Position numbers and translations under genes: made by a program. A DNA stretch of 23,167 nucleotides from a virus. Each line of letters starts with the position of its first letter. Positions within the stretch are counted from its first letter, which is position 1. Below are positions 14,605 through 20,716 of this stretch, one piece after another. The notes below the pieces were generated by a model, which was not told the origin of the DNA, made no database searches, and worked only from the letters and a program-made list of their open reading frames with translations. Where the stretch lies: the IMG/VR virus record IMGVR_UViG_3300010157_003426, positions 1-23,167 of that record. The stretch is one strand, 5' to 3'.

Positions 14605-14793
14605 TGATAGAAGATGGCCAGGCAGTACTGGAGAACTTTTGCTAATCTATAAAGACTCACCTATGGTTACTACAACTAAGACAGGCCGTTAATCTGGTGT
14701 AAACCCTTATGTTATTCCTATAGGAAACCTCGGAGGTTCCAGGATCTGTTAAAATGTTGGTGTATCTTTAGTGTCAAAAAATTCCCTGGTATA
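14605..14793 (+). other. intergenic region with a bulged hairpin
   Basis: No gene is supported here. GGAAACCT (14723-14730) pairs with AGGTTCC (14734-14740) with one bulged A around the loop CGG, extended by CCT (14717-14719) with AGG (14741-14743). It could end the spike transcript, although only a mixed AT tract follows. The last two GGCC copies of the cluster are at 14616 and 14684. Confidence 0.4.
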
Positions 14794-14822
14794 TTGACAT
14801 TGTTCCAGGTTTGATATATAAT
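14794..14822 (+). promoter_or_regulatory. sigma70-type promoter for the exported-protein cluster
   Basis: TTGACA (14794-14799) and TATAAT (14817-14822) are perfect with 17 bp between. The ATG at 14830 is 7 bases after the -10 box, so the RNA should be leaderless. An inverted repeat CCTGG (14785-14789) / CCAGG (14805-14809) flanks the -35 box and could be an operator. Confidence 0.85.
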
Positions 14823-14829
14823 GGTGGTT

Positions 14830-15210
14830 ATGAGATGTCTTATTATACTCTTATTATTATGTTCTAATGCTATGGCTGGTTCATCAACTGCAACTATGAC
14901 GGTCACGGTTACAGTACCAGAACCAAACTCTACTCCTCTTCCAAAGAAAGAACCAAGAAATATAGACGTAAAGGATGTTAAAATTGTTGTAAACGATTCT
15001 GCTAATCAAAATTTAAAGGTTATAGAAAATACGACTATGGACTGTTGTTATTGTACAAAGAAATACAGTAATGGTTCTTATATTGATGAAGAAAGAAATT
15101 CTTATCTATTTGATAGACAAACAGGCACCTTTGCAATTAATCGTTTGAATAAAGATAATAGATATGCTATAAGATGTCCTACTTCTGATTGGGGTAAGCC
15201 TAAAAATTAA
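14830..15210 (+). CDS. exported small protein with signal peptide
   Basis: This 126-residue protein begins at 14830; the in-frame ATG at 14821 lies inside the -10 box and cannot be used from this promoter. Residues 1-16 form a signal peptide (RCLIILLLLCSNAMA, cut after AMA). The mature part starts with a Thr/Val-rich segment (STATMTVTVTVPEPN), then a Pro/Lys linker, and a C-terminal domain with a CCYC cluster, YLFDRQTGTFAINR and a final Cys. Four cysteines in the periplasmic part suggest disulfides or a metal site. The family is not recognised. It heads a run of three lipoproteins. Confidence 0.75.
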   Translation: MRCLIILLLLCSNAMAGSSTATMTVTVTVPEPNSTPLPKKEPRNIDVKDVKIVVNDSANQNLKVIENTTMDCCYCTKKYSNGSYIDEERNSYLFDRQTGTFAINRLNKDNRYAIRCPTSDWGKPKN

Positions 15211-15214
15211 AGAC

Positions 15215-15243
15215 TTGACATTGTATTGAATTTGGTATATAAT
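15215..15243 (+). promoter_or_regulatory. sigma70-type promoter before lipoprotein genes
   Basis: TTGACA (15215-15220) and TATAAT (15238-15243) are perfect at 17 bp. The start should fall near 15250, leaving about 8 bases before the ATG at 15258 and no Shine-Dalgarno sequence. Confidence 0.8.
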
Positions 15244-15257
15244 GAATAAATAAGCTT

Positions 15258-15419
15258 ATGTACAAATATCTATGGTTGTTATGTCTCATAACGGCCTGTA
15301 CAACGGTTGAAAATACAAGTAACAGTATTGGACCTAATTTAAGTTCATTCAAGCAACCTACGGATAATATTTTTAGTACACCATCTCCGCCTTATAAAAA
15401 TCATACGAAAATAAGATAA
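15258..15419 (+). CDS. small lipoprotein (lipobox ITAC)
   Basis: This 53-residue protein has an N-terminal YKYLWLLCLITAC, a lipobox-type signal with the modified Cys at residue 14. The mature part is about 40 residues, Asn/Ser/Thr/Pro-rich and without predicted structure (PNLSSFKQP, STPSPPYKN). Its stop overlaps the next ATG (TAATG). Short phage lipoproteins are often outer-membrane spanins or superinfection-exclusion factors; which applies here cannot be told. Confidence 0.65.
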   Translation: MYKYLWLLCLITACTTVENTSNSIGPNLSSFKQPTDNIFSTPSPPYKNHTKIR

Positions 15420-15661
15420 TGAATAAATGGTACTCTATTGTTCTGTTGCTTTGTTGTACCTCTTGTGTAGGTTTAACAAGCACTAATTTAATCAGTACTC
15501 TTTTCACACCAACAAATGTGGTCTCAACTATAACGGATTTGGGTATAGAACAAGAGACCGGAAAAAAGGTATCGGAGCATACTCTTTCAGCAGTAACGGC
15601 GAAAGACTGCAAGATCAATCTTTCGGATATGACGTTGTGTAAAGATATAACTAAATATTGA
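15419..15661 (+). CDS. lipoprotein with C-terminal AKDC motif
   Basis: This 80-residue protein starts with MNKWYSIVLLLCCTSC, giving a lipobox with a Cys at 16. The mature region has TNVVSTITDLGIEQETGKKV and SEHTLSAVTAKDCKINL, followed by LCKDITKY. The segment G-K-x-V-x-[DE]-H-x-x-S-A-V-x-x-K-D-C resembles a short conserved motif I recall from proteobacterial envelope proteins, without a known function. Two Cys in the mature part may pair. It is translationally coupled to the lipoprotein before it, and the Fe-S carrier ATG follows after 1 base. Confidence 0.65.
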   Translation: MNKWYSIVLLLCCTSCVGLTSTNLISTLFTPTNVVSTITDLGIEQETGKKVSEHTLSAVTAKDCKINLSDMTLCKDITKY

Positions 15662-15662
15662 T

Positions 15663-15995
15663 ATGTCCGATATCATTACATTAACAGAAAAAGCAAAGGC
15701 ACATTTAATTACACAGATGGCCATTCACAGAAAGAGTCATGTTTTTTTACAAGCTAAAGGTGGTGGTTGTGCCGGGTTTAAATATGATTGGTCTTTTCCT
15801 GATACAGTTGATTTAGACAGTAAAGATACTTACATTGTTTTAGATGAGAATTATAATTTAGTAATAGATCGTTATAGTGCGTTTAAATTAATAGGTATGA
15901 ATATTGATTATATTGAAAATATATCTGGTTCTACTTTAGAGATCAGTAATCCAAACGCTACATCTACATGTGGATGTGGTGAATCTTTTAGTTAA
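15663..15995 (+). CDS. A-type iron-sulfur cluster carrier (IscA/ErpA/HesB)
   Basis: This 110-residue protein is a complete A-type carrier, which accepts and hands on Fe-S clusters. The three cluster-binding cysteines are present: C36 in GGGCAGFKY, and C103 and C105 in STCGCGES. The length and the N-terminal ITLTEKAKAHL helix are typical. Such genes occur in T4-like marine phages and may keep host Fe-S enzymes active during infection. It sits between lipoprotein genes under the promoter at 15215 and next to two iron-dependent oxygenases, a possible iron theme. Confidence 0.9.
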   Translation: MSDIITLTEKAKAHLITQMAIHRKSHVFLQAKGGGCAGFKYDWSFPDTVDLDSKDTYIVLDENYNLVIDRYSAFKLIGMNIDYIENISGSTLEISNPNATSTCGCGESFS

Positions 15996-15996
15996 T

Positions 15997-16188
15997 ATGT
16001 TAAGACAATATCTTTATATTATTATATTATTGTTTTGTTTAGTAGGTTGTTCTAATGTAAGAATGGCCTGTACTGTTGATAATAATTTAAAGGCGATTAA
16101 AGATAATAAAGAGACCACACCTACAATCTCTGATAAAGCAAAAGATTGTGTTAATAATCCAACTGTAATTGTATTTAAAGAGTTTTAA
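15997..16188 (+). CDS. small lipoprotein (lipobox LVGC)
   Basis: This 63-residue protein begins at 15997, one base after the Fe-S carrier stop; the longer frame from 15970 would overlap that gene and hide the signal peptide. The N-terminus LRQYLYIIILLFCLVGC is a lipoprotein signal with the modified Cys at 18. The mature part has two more Cys, in RMACTVDN and DKAKDCVNN; the latter echoes the AKDC of the lipoprotein at 15419. It ends 4 bases inside the convergent oxygenase gene. Spanin or exclusion roles are possible. Confidence 0.65.
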   Translation: MLRQYLYIIILLFCLVGCSNVRMACTVDNNLKAIKDNKETTPTISDKAKDCVNNPTVIVFKEF

Positions 16189-16754
16189 GGATTGTTTGCT
16201 GACATAGGCACATCAAAGATAAAAGCAATACGTTCTGCTGGCCCTATATTTTCAGCCATGTGATTCTTCTTATTATCAAACCAAAAGAATACTCCTGGTT
16301 CTACTGTAATAATTTCTTTAGTGGTATCGTCATCGCCATCGTCCCAAACTGTATAACGATATAGGCCTTTAATTGATAAATGATAACGATCTTTAGTTGA
16401 ATAATAATTACCTTGATCAATATGTTTACCTGTAATTTTACCTGCAGGTGTATTTAAAAAAGCACAACGGCCTACTTTTAATGATTTAGATGCTAACCAT
16501 TGTTGAATTGCAATATGTCTTTTAGTTGCATCTGTTGGTACACAAATTTCTGTATCACCAATAAATTCTTCTGGTTTAGAAATACCACCCATAACTAATT
16601 GAAGTACATCTGCTGTTACAAGTTTACTATGAGGGTCTTGACGATCAACACCTTTTAAGCGACTAGCATTACCCCAATCTTCTGGGTATTGTTCTAACTG
16701 TTCACGTATTTTAGATACGTCTATATTTTTTTCAATAATACGAATATTCTTCAT
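16185..16754 (-). CDS. 2OG-Fe(II) oxygenase, Asp/Asn hydroxylase type
   Basis: This 189-residue enzyme has the facial triad of 2-oxoglutarate dioxygenases: H111 and D113 in GKHIDQG and H165 in NKKNHMAEN, with R175 in AERIAFIFD as the likely 2OG-binding Arg. The strands YHLSIKGLYRYTVWD and PGVFFWFDN resemble the aspartyl/asparaginyl beta-hydroxylase fold (PF05118). The substrate is unknown. The ATG at 16754 was chosen because the upstream ATG at 16766 is within the -10 box. The -35 box of its promoter overlaps the stop of the other oxygenase gene. Confidence 0.8.
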   Translation of the reverse strand: MKNIRIIEKNIDVSKIREQLEQYPEDWGNASRLKGVDRQDPHSKLVTADVLQLVMGGISKPEEFIGDTEICVPTDATKRHIAIQQWLASKSLKVGRCAFLNTPAGKITGKHIDQGNYYSTKDRYHLSIKGLYRYTVWDDGDDDTTKEIITVEPGVFFWFDNKKNHMAENIGPAERIAFIFDVPMSANNP

Positions 16755-16764
16755 GTATAGTTCC

Positions 16765-16793
16765 ATAATATACTTATTTGTTCATATTGTCAA
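16765..16793 (-). promoter_or_regulatory. sigma70-type promoter for the oxygenase gene
   Basis: On the minus strand TTGACA (16793-16788) and TATTAT (16770-16765) are 17 bp apart. The ATG at 16754 lies 10 bases after the -10 box, leaving a leader of about 4 bases. Confidence 0.75.
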
Positions 16794-17326
16794 GCTGTTT
16801 TATCTAATGATGGTACGTTATAATCAAATGTCATTACACGTCTATTTACATTATCAGTATTAATATTACCTTTATGCTTAAACGCATCACTTACATTTAA
16901 CATGAACAAATCACCTTTCTTAGGAAATAGATTAAATTCTTCTGTTGCAGTTTTAATATCAAAACCGTTATTATGTTCTTTAGTATCATCTAGGTATAAA
17001 TTAAAAACTAAAGATATATTTAAAAATGCCCAAGTATCTCTATCATCATGCCATTTGCGAGCTTTAACATGACAACCATTTACGGCCAATTTACGTAGAT
17101 TTGTATAATTAGAACCAAAAAAACTTACATATCGTTGTTCTATCAATAAACGAAATTCGTCTATTATAGGAAGTATTCTTACATCATTATTATAAACATA
17201 ATCATCTGGTTGATTGTCAGCCTTAATGAAGTTATAATTATCGTAATTATATTTAAATGCTTCTGTAAATGGCAGTATAATATAACCATTAATATAAAAA
17301 TTATTTAAATCTTTAGTTGTCAACAT
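16790..17326 (-). CDS. 2OG-Fe(II) oxygenase, second type
   Basis: This 178-residue protein has H93 and D95 in RKWHDDRDTW, the distal H151 in AFKHKGN and R162/R163 in NRRVMTFDY, the order expected for a 2OG-Fe(II) dioxygenase. NISLVFNLYLDD and LFPKKGDLFMLNV form the core strands. It differs clearly from its neighbour and is closer to the phytanoyl/prolyl hydroxylase-like proteins common in T4-like marine phages. The substrate is unknown; protein or nucleotide hydroxylation are options. A late-type promoter lies 7 bases before its ATG. Confidence 0.75.
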   Translation of the reverse strand: MLTTKDLNNFYINGYIILPFTEAFKYNYDNYNFIKADNQPDDYVYNNDVRILPIIDEFRLLIEQRYVSFFGSNYTNLRKLAVNGCHVKARKWHDDRDTWAFLNISLVFNLYLDDTKEHNNGFDIKTATEEFNLFPKKGDLFMLNVSDAFKHKGNINTDNVNRRVMTFDYNVPSLDKTA

Positions 17327-17333
17327 ATACTAT

Positions 17334-17345
17334 TATTTATAAATA
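17334..17345. promoter_or_regulatory. palindromic two-way late promoter
   Basis: The 12-base palindrome TATTTATAAATA holds TATAAATA on the plus strand (17338-17345) and on the minus strand (17341-17334). It could start RNA towards the acidic protein gene (ATG 17373) and towards the oxygenase gene (ATG 17326). Confidence 0.6.
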
Positions 17346-17372
17346 CTATTACCAATTAACCAAGGAGTTATA

Positions 17373-17546
17373 ATGGGCAGAAAAAAAACAAAGACTCCTG
17401 AAGATATAATTGAAGCTATAAAAGAAAAACAATCTGAAATTGACGATTTATTGTGGGACTTAGAGGACACTATAAGTGTTTCTTCTGATTCAGATATTTC
17501 CGACTTTGATGAGGACGAGGAAATAGATGAGACAGACGAAGAATAA
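17373..17546 (+). CDS. small protein with basic N-terminus and acidic tail
   Basis: This 57-residue protein starts after an AAGGAG site. Residues 1-8 are basic (MGRKKTKT), 9-33 form a helix (EDIIEAIKEKQSEIDDLLWD), and the final 23 residues are a Ser/Asp/Glu run (DSDISDFDEDEEIDETDEE). The charge pattern resembles prohead core proteins such as T4 gp67, or a DNA-mimic or chaperone tail. Late transcription from the palindromic promoter fits a capsid assembly role, but there is no motif to confirm it. Confidence 0.65.
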   Translation: MGRKKTKTPEDIIEAIKEKQSEIDDLLWDLEDTISVSSDSDISDFDEDEEIDETDEE

Positions 17547-17560
17547 TAATCTATATTTCA

Positions 17561-17582
17561 GGTGCCTAGGTAACTAGGCACC
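17561..17582 (+). terminator. perfect 9-bp hairpin, likely terminator or RNA end
   Basis: GGTGCCTAG (17561-17569) pairs with CTAGGCACC (17574-17582) around GTAA. Only CTTT follows, so it is not a classical T-run terminator. Its last three bases are shared with the next hairpin. Confidence 0.6.
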
Positions 17583-17601
17583 CTTTGACACAACAAAGGG
17601 T
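17580..17601 (+). promoter_or_regulatory. hairpin sequestering a ribosome site
   Basis: ACCCTTTG (17580-17587) pairs with CAAAGGGT (17594-17601) around ACACAA. The AAAGGG in the right arm is the likely ribosome site for the ATG at 17605. It shares ACC with the preceding hairpin, so the two stems compete. Confidence 0.5.
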
Positions 17602-17604
17602 TAA

Positions 17605-17763
17605 ATGTTTAACAAATACGCAGGCCTAATCATACTTGGCGTTATATTTTCATTTCTAGCGTGGTTGTATATTTCAATCTATTGTCAATCTAAACGTTAT
17701 AATAAAAAAATGAAAAGATTAAAACTACTATCAAAAAGAATAAGGAGAGGTCGTGTTAGGTAA
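17605..17763 (+). CDS. single-TM protein with strongly basic tail
   Basis: This 52-residue protein has one membrane span (about residues 6-26, AGLIILGVIFSFLAWLYISI) followed by a cytoplasmic tail of Lys and Arg (KRYNKKMKRLKLLSKRIRRG). It overlaps the next gene, whose GTG start is at 17753, by 11 bases. The shape could tether nucleic acid or proteins to the membrane. The family is unknown. Confidence 0.55.
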   Translation: MFNKYAGLIILGVIFSFLAWLYISIYCQSKRYNKKMKRLKLLSKRIRRGRVR

Positions 17764-18004
17764 TTTATTTAAAAAAAGAAAACCAAGTTTAAAAAAATTA
17801 AAGAAAAAAGCACCAAAGATACCAGACTTTACTTGTCCTGATATAGATCATATTGTCGAATACGTGGAAAAAACTGATAAATTAAATCGTATTCAATTAT
17901 CATACTTTAAAAGACGTATGGAAAAATTAAGAACATCTAATGACAAATTGCGAGATAGTGGTGTCTATTGGTATGATGTTGTAAAAGATTTACTAAACAA
18001 ATAG
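17753..18004 (+). CDS. basic hypothetical protein (GTG start)
   Basis: This 83-residue soluble protein starts with GTG, supported by an AGGAGAGG site 2 to 9 bases upstream and by the overlap with the gene before it. The N-terminal third is Lys-rich (FKKRKPSLKKLKKKAPKIPD), then CPDIDHIVEYVEKTDKLNRI and a helical end with WYDVVKDLL. Possibly nucleic-acid binding. No family is recognised. The next ATG follows directly on its stop. Confidence 0.65.
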   Translation: MLGNLFKKRKPSLKKLKKKAPKIPDFTCPDIDHIVEYVEKTDKLNRIQLSYFKRRMEKLRTSNDKLRDSGVYWYDVVKDLLNK

Positions 18005-18082
18005 ATGGAAATATTAGATATTATTATTATTATTTGGTATGGTCTTATGATAGGTTATTTATTTTTAAATAGAGATAAATAG
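18005..18082 (+). CDS. 25-residue membrane microprotein
   Basis: It begins immediately after the preceding stop (TAGATG). One hydrophobic helix (LDIIIIIWYGLMIGYLFL) and a short charged end (NRDK) make up the whole protein. It is probably coupled to the upstream gene. No family is known. Confidence 0.4.
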   Translation: MEILDIIIIIWYGLMIGYLFLNRDK

Positions 18083-18086
18083 TATT

Positions 18087-18245
18087 ATGTACACACACAG
18101 ACAGAACGAGCCTCAGTATAATGCAGGCAATTTCCAAGAATATGATTACGAATTAGAATGGATTGAATGTTCTTGGAATATCACATATAAACAAATTGAA
18201 TTAGTAACTGCTTTTTTTTATCCTTGGATTAGAAATTCTGTCTAA
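18087..18245 (+). CDS. 52-residue hypothetical protein
   Basis: This small, acidic, aromatic-rich protein (QYNAGNFQEYDYELEWIECSW) has no membrane segment. It starts 4 bases after the microprotein stop, with a late-promoter-like GATAAATA at 18074-18081 just upstream. Its 3' end overlaps the TonB receptor gene on the other strand by 17 bases. No family is recognised. Confidence 0.5.
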   Translation: MYTHRQNEPQYNAGNFQEYDYELEWIECSWNITYKQIELVTAFFYPWIRNSV

Positions 18246-19968
18246 ATCCTATTAGAAAATTTCTACCCAATTGAGAATAACCATCGGGTCTTTGATAAGT
18301 TTTATCGGTAATATTATTTAATTTACCATAAAGAATTGTATTACCTAAAGTGTAATCAGCACTTAAATCAAATGTACTTACAGCAGGCATAATTTTATTA
18401 TTATAAGTTACGCTATCAACATCTATATGAGAACCATAATAATTCCAATTTGCTTTTAAAGATGTATTTTGAATTTTATTATATGATGCTTCTAAATTGT
18501 TTACCCATTTAGGACGTCTTGTTAATTCATTACCTGAACTATCTTCAGCAATTAAAAATGTATTTGAGTTTTTAAAATCTATAACAGATATATTATAATT
18601 TAATTTTGTTTCAATACCTTTTCTTGTACTTATTCCAGTATCATTTACATAGGTGTTGTTTTTATAAACAAATAAATGTTTTATATCACTTTGAAATAGT
18701 GCAATGTCTATAATTTTGTTTTTGTAACCTACTTCGTATGTATTACTTTCTTCTGGTATCAATTTTGAATTACCTAAAAATCCATAATTGTCTTTACCGT
18801 ACATTTCATACAACGTAGGCATTTTATAACCTGTTGATACACTTGTTCTAAATCCATTATAGTATGCACCAACTCTTTCAGTTAATTGATTATCAAAATT
18901 ACTAGGCATATCATAACGGCCCCCTGCTGTTACAAAAAAATCATCAGATAAAAATTTGATTGCATTAGTATAATAGGCATGATTTTCTCTTTTTTTATCT
19001 ACTGAAGAAACATAATCATCTATGTTAGTATCAAATTTACCATGAGTGAATGTATGTTCTGAACCTACACTAATATCAGCAAACGTATGAATAGTTGTTT
19101 TGGTTAATAATGTTTTGTTATTACTATCGTAAGTATCTTTAACACCATTTTTATTATAATCTCTATTATGATCGGTATTATTAATCGTTAATTCATTATC
19201 TTTATTTTGTAATGATAGATATTGATTTGAAAATTTATATAAACCTGTATAGTTACGAGTATCTTCTCCTAAGCCATCTAAATTAGTATGATTAGTTTGA
19301 TTAATAAAATTTGATTTTAAATTGTAACCGCTATCTAATAGTGATTGAGTTTGAAATGTATAGTTTCTAAAATGATATGGATCTTTTTCAGAACCATTAG
19401 GATAAACACTTATATTTTTACTACTTTCATTTTCACCTTGAAAATCTATTATAGTTTTGCCTATTGTTTGTCCTAATTTAATTTTTTCATTCCATGTATT
19501 GTTAGAACCGTAAGATAGATCAATCCAATTTTTATCATTTGGTTGTGTTACCATATTAACAACTCCACCAATTGCATCTGGTCCGTAGATACTACTCATT
19601 GGACCTTTTATAATTTCTAATGATGAAACTCCAGAAAAACTATGTTGAGTTAGATCATCGCTGCCCGTAGGTGTACTAGCATCTTTAATAGGAATACCGT
19701 TTAAAGTAAATAATGTATGATTAGAATTTGTACCACGAGTAAAGGTACTACTAAATTGTTGTTTAGGTCCGCTTTGAATTATATTTAAACTTGATGATGA
19801 TTTTATATCATTTGGTTCTATAACGTCATAAGAATATGTTAATGGAAGATGTTCCTCCGCCGTTCTAAATGCTTGTATTGTAATTTGTGGAATATTTTCG
19901 TAAGTGTATTGTGAATACGAAGTATTAGTTACTAATATGAATAATAGTAATTTAATGAATAAGCGCAT
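18229..19968 (-). CDS. TonB-dependent outer-membrane receptor, BtuB-like
   Basis: This 579-residue protein has a signal peptide (residues 1-19, cut near SYS), a possible TonB box (about 26-33) and a plug domain that follows BtuB closely: QQFSSTFTRGTNSNHTLFTL, NGIPIKDASTPTGSDDLTQ, IIKGPMSSIYGPDAIGGVVN. The rest alternates strands and loops like a 22-strand barrel and ends in a terminal Phe, the outer-membrane assembly signal. E. coli BtuB is 614 residues and imports cobalamin. Finding an intact receptor in a phage genome is unusual. It ends an operon of small, mostly membrane, proteins. Roles could be nutrient uptake for the infected cell or replacing or masking a receptor. Cobalamin is only the closest guess. 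Confidence 0.88.
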   Translation of the reverse strand: MRLFIKLLLFILVTNTSYSQYTYENIPQITIQAFRTAEEHLPLTYSYDVIEPNDIKSSSSLNIIQSGPKQQFSSTFTRGTNSNHTLFTLNGIPIKDASTPTGSDDLTQHSFSGVSSLEIIKGPMSSIYGPDAIGGVVNMVTQPNDKNWIDLSYGSNNTWNEKIKLGQTIGKTIIDFQGENESSKNISVYPNGSEKDPYHFRNYTFQTQSLLDSGYNLKSNFINQTNHTNLDGLGEDTRNYTGLYKFSNQYLSLQNKDNELTINNTDHNRDYNKNGVKDTYDSNNKTLLTKTTIHTFADISVGSEHTFTHGKFDTNIDDYVSSVDKKRENHAYYTNAIKFLSDDFFVTAGGRYDMPSNFDNQLTERVGAYYNGFRTSVSTGYKMPTLYEMYGKDNYGFLGNSKLIPEESNTYEVGYKNKIIDIALFQSDIKHLFVYKNNTYVNDTGISTRKGIETKLNYNISVIDFKNSNTFLIAEDSSGNELTRRPKWVNNLEASYNKIQNTSLKANWNYYGSHIDVDSVTYNNKIMPAVSTFDLSADYTLGNTILYGKLNNITDKTYQRPDGYSQLGRNFLIGFRQNF

Positions 19969-20062
19969 AGGCCAAACACCATAACTCTAGGCCTAATTTG
20001 TATAATAAAAATGCAATTACAGGCGCTAATAATAAACTCAAATAAAGATATTTTTCTTCCAT
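19952..20062 (-). CDS. 36-residue membrane microprotein before the receptor
   Basis: Reading on the minus strand, this ORF starts 10 bases after a host-type -10 box and overlaps the receptor start by 17 bases. It has one span (YLSLLLAPVIAFLLYKLGL) and a Trp/Cys end. Its translation probably feeds ribosomes onto the receptor gene, which has no ribosome site of its own. No family is known. Confidence 0.55.
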   Translation of the reverse strand: MEEKYLYLSLLLAPVIAFLLYKLGLELWCLAYALIH

Positions 20063-20072
20063 ATCTTTATTT

Positions 20073-20101
20073 ATTCTATCAGGAATTGTTTAAATTGTCA
20101 A
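20073..20101 (-). promoter_or_regulatory. sigma70-type promoter for the receptor
   Basis: On the minus strand TTGACA (20101-20096) and TAGAAT (20078-20073) are 17 bp apart. The ATG at 20062 follows 10 bases later, leaving a leader of about 4 bases. It lies inside the upstream small gene, so the receptor can be transcribed on its own. Confidence 0.75.
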
Positions 20102-20225
20102 CCTCTTTACACCAATCTTTTATGTCCTCTTTTAATATTACGTTAGAAAAACCTTTATACTTGACAAGGTAACATTTACCAAATACACCAACATAGTTGA
20201 TGTCAATAATTTCTGGTTTATCCAT
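20079..20225 (-). CDS. 48-residue soluble hypothetical protein
   Basis: This ORF overlaps the stop of the gene before it by 8 bases and ends over the -10 box of the receptor promoter. The sequence (YVGVFGKCYLVKYKGFSNVI, then EDIKDWCKEVDNLN) suggests a small beta hairpin plus helix with two Cys. Unknown family. The longer frame at 20138-20323 on the same strand is a shadow of this and the next gene. Confidence 0.55.
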   Translation of the reverse strand: MDKPEIIDINYVGVFGKCYLVKYKGFSNVILKEDIKDWCKEVDNLNNS

Positions 20226-20442
20226 AGATATGATATAACAATGCAACAGAACTTACAATCACTAATGCTCCGTTTGTAATAATTAATGCTGATTCTTTCC
20301 ACATAAAACTTACTATTAACCAAATAGCACTTCCTGTAATAAGAACAATAGGTCCTGCTGGGTAATAACCTAAAGAATTTACAACACTACCTATGATCAA
20401 TATTACAGTAGCAATCCATTTTAGTATTATATCCGATTTCAT
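20218..20442 (-). CDS. two- or three-TM small membrane protein
   Basis: This 74-residue protein has hydrophobic stretches at about 6-22 (IILKWIATVILIIGSVV), 28-47 (PAGPIVLITGSAIWLIVSFM) and 53-71 (IITNGALVIVSSVALLY). It starts with an ATGA overlap on the preceding stop. The PAGPIVLITGSAIWL pattern is common in small membrane proteins of marine phages, but I know no function. Confidence 0.6.
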   Translation of the reverse strand: MKSDIILKWIATVILIIGSVVNSLGYYPAGPIVLITGSAIWLIVSFMWKESALIITNGALVIVSSVALLYHIYG

Positions 20443-20567
20443 ATTTTAAATTGTTCGTAGATTCCTAACCATTTGGAGAAATAATAGAAACCATATATTG
20501 AACCATAAGCAGCTGCAATAAAAATACCAGCGTAAACTAGAGCTTTTATATCATCTTTTGTAAACAT
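20439..20567 (-). CDS. 42-residue single-TM protein
   Basis: It starts right after the stop of the preceding gene (TAAATG), with an AAGGAG site 8 bases upstream. One span (about 9-30, ALVYAGIFIAAAYGSIYGFY) precedes a short amphipathic end (KWLGIYEQFKI). It overlaps the next gene by 4 bases. Unknown family. Confidence 0.55.
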   Translation of the reverse strand: MFTKDDIKALVYAGIFIAAAYGSIYGFYYFSKWLGIYEQFKI

Positions 20568-20708
20568 TTAGTTAACTCCTTTCACATACATTAAGTGTTC
20601 AATACCATTTTCTTTTTTAATCAATTGAATATAGTTTTTTCCGTCTTTTGACTTCAAAAACTTCTTGGTATCTGCTTTTACCATTTTTATTAGTTGTTTT
20701 ATTTTCAT
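20568..20708 (-). CDS. 46-residue basic protein, first gene of receptor operon
   Basis: This small Lys-rich protein (KIKQLIKMVKADTKKFLKSK, then NYIQLIKKENGIEHLMY) could be an antiparallel beta unit after a basic helix. The ATG lies 8 bases after a host-type -10 box, so its mRNA is practically leaderless. It may bind nucleic acid; no family is recognised. Confidence 0.55.
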   Translation of the reverse strand: MKIKQLIKMVKADTKKFLKSKDGKNYIQLIKKENGIEHLMYVKGVN

Positions 20709-20716
20709 ATAGGTAT

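Noticed and set aside
14717-14743. tRNA-like T-arm (GGTTCCAGGATC)
   Set aside because: No matching acceptor, D or anticodon arms could be folded around it; it is better explained as a simple hairpin.
14821-15210. Longer start (ATG 14821) for the exported protein
   Set aside because: This ATG overlaps the TATAAT box; the next in-frame ATG at 14830 matches the predicted RNA start and begins the signal peptide.
16755-16766. Upstream ATG (16766) for the oxygenase gene
   Set aside because: It overlaps the -10 box on the minus strand; RNA from this promoter cannot contain it.
20138-20323. 61-residue minus-strand ORF
   Set aside because: It lies out of frame across two better small genes (20079-20225 and 20218-20442) that join by tight overlaps.
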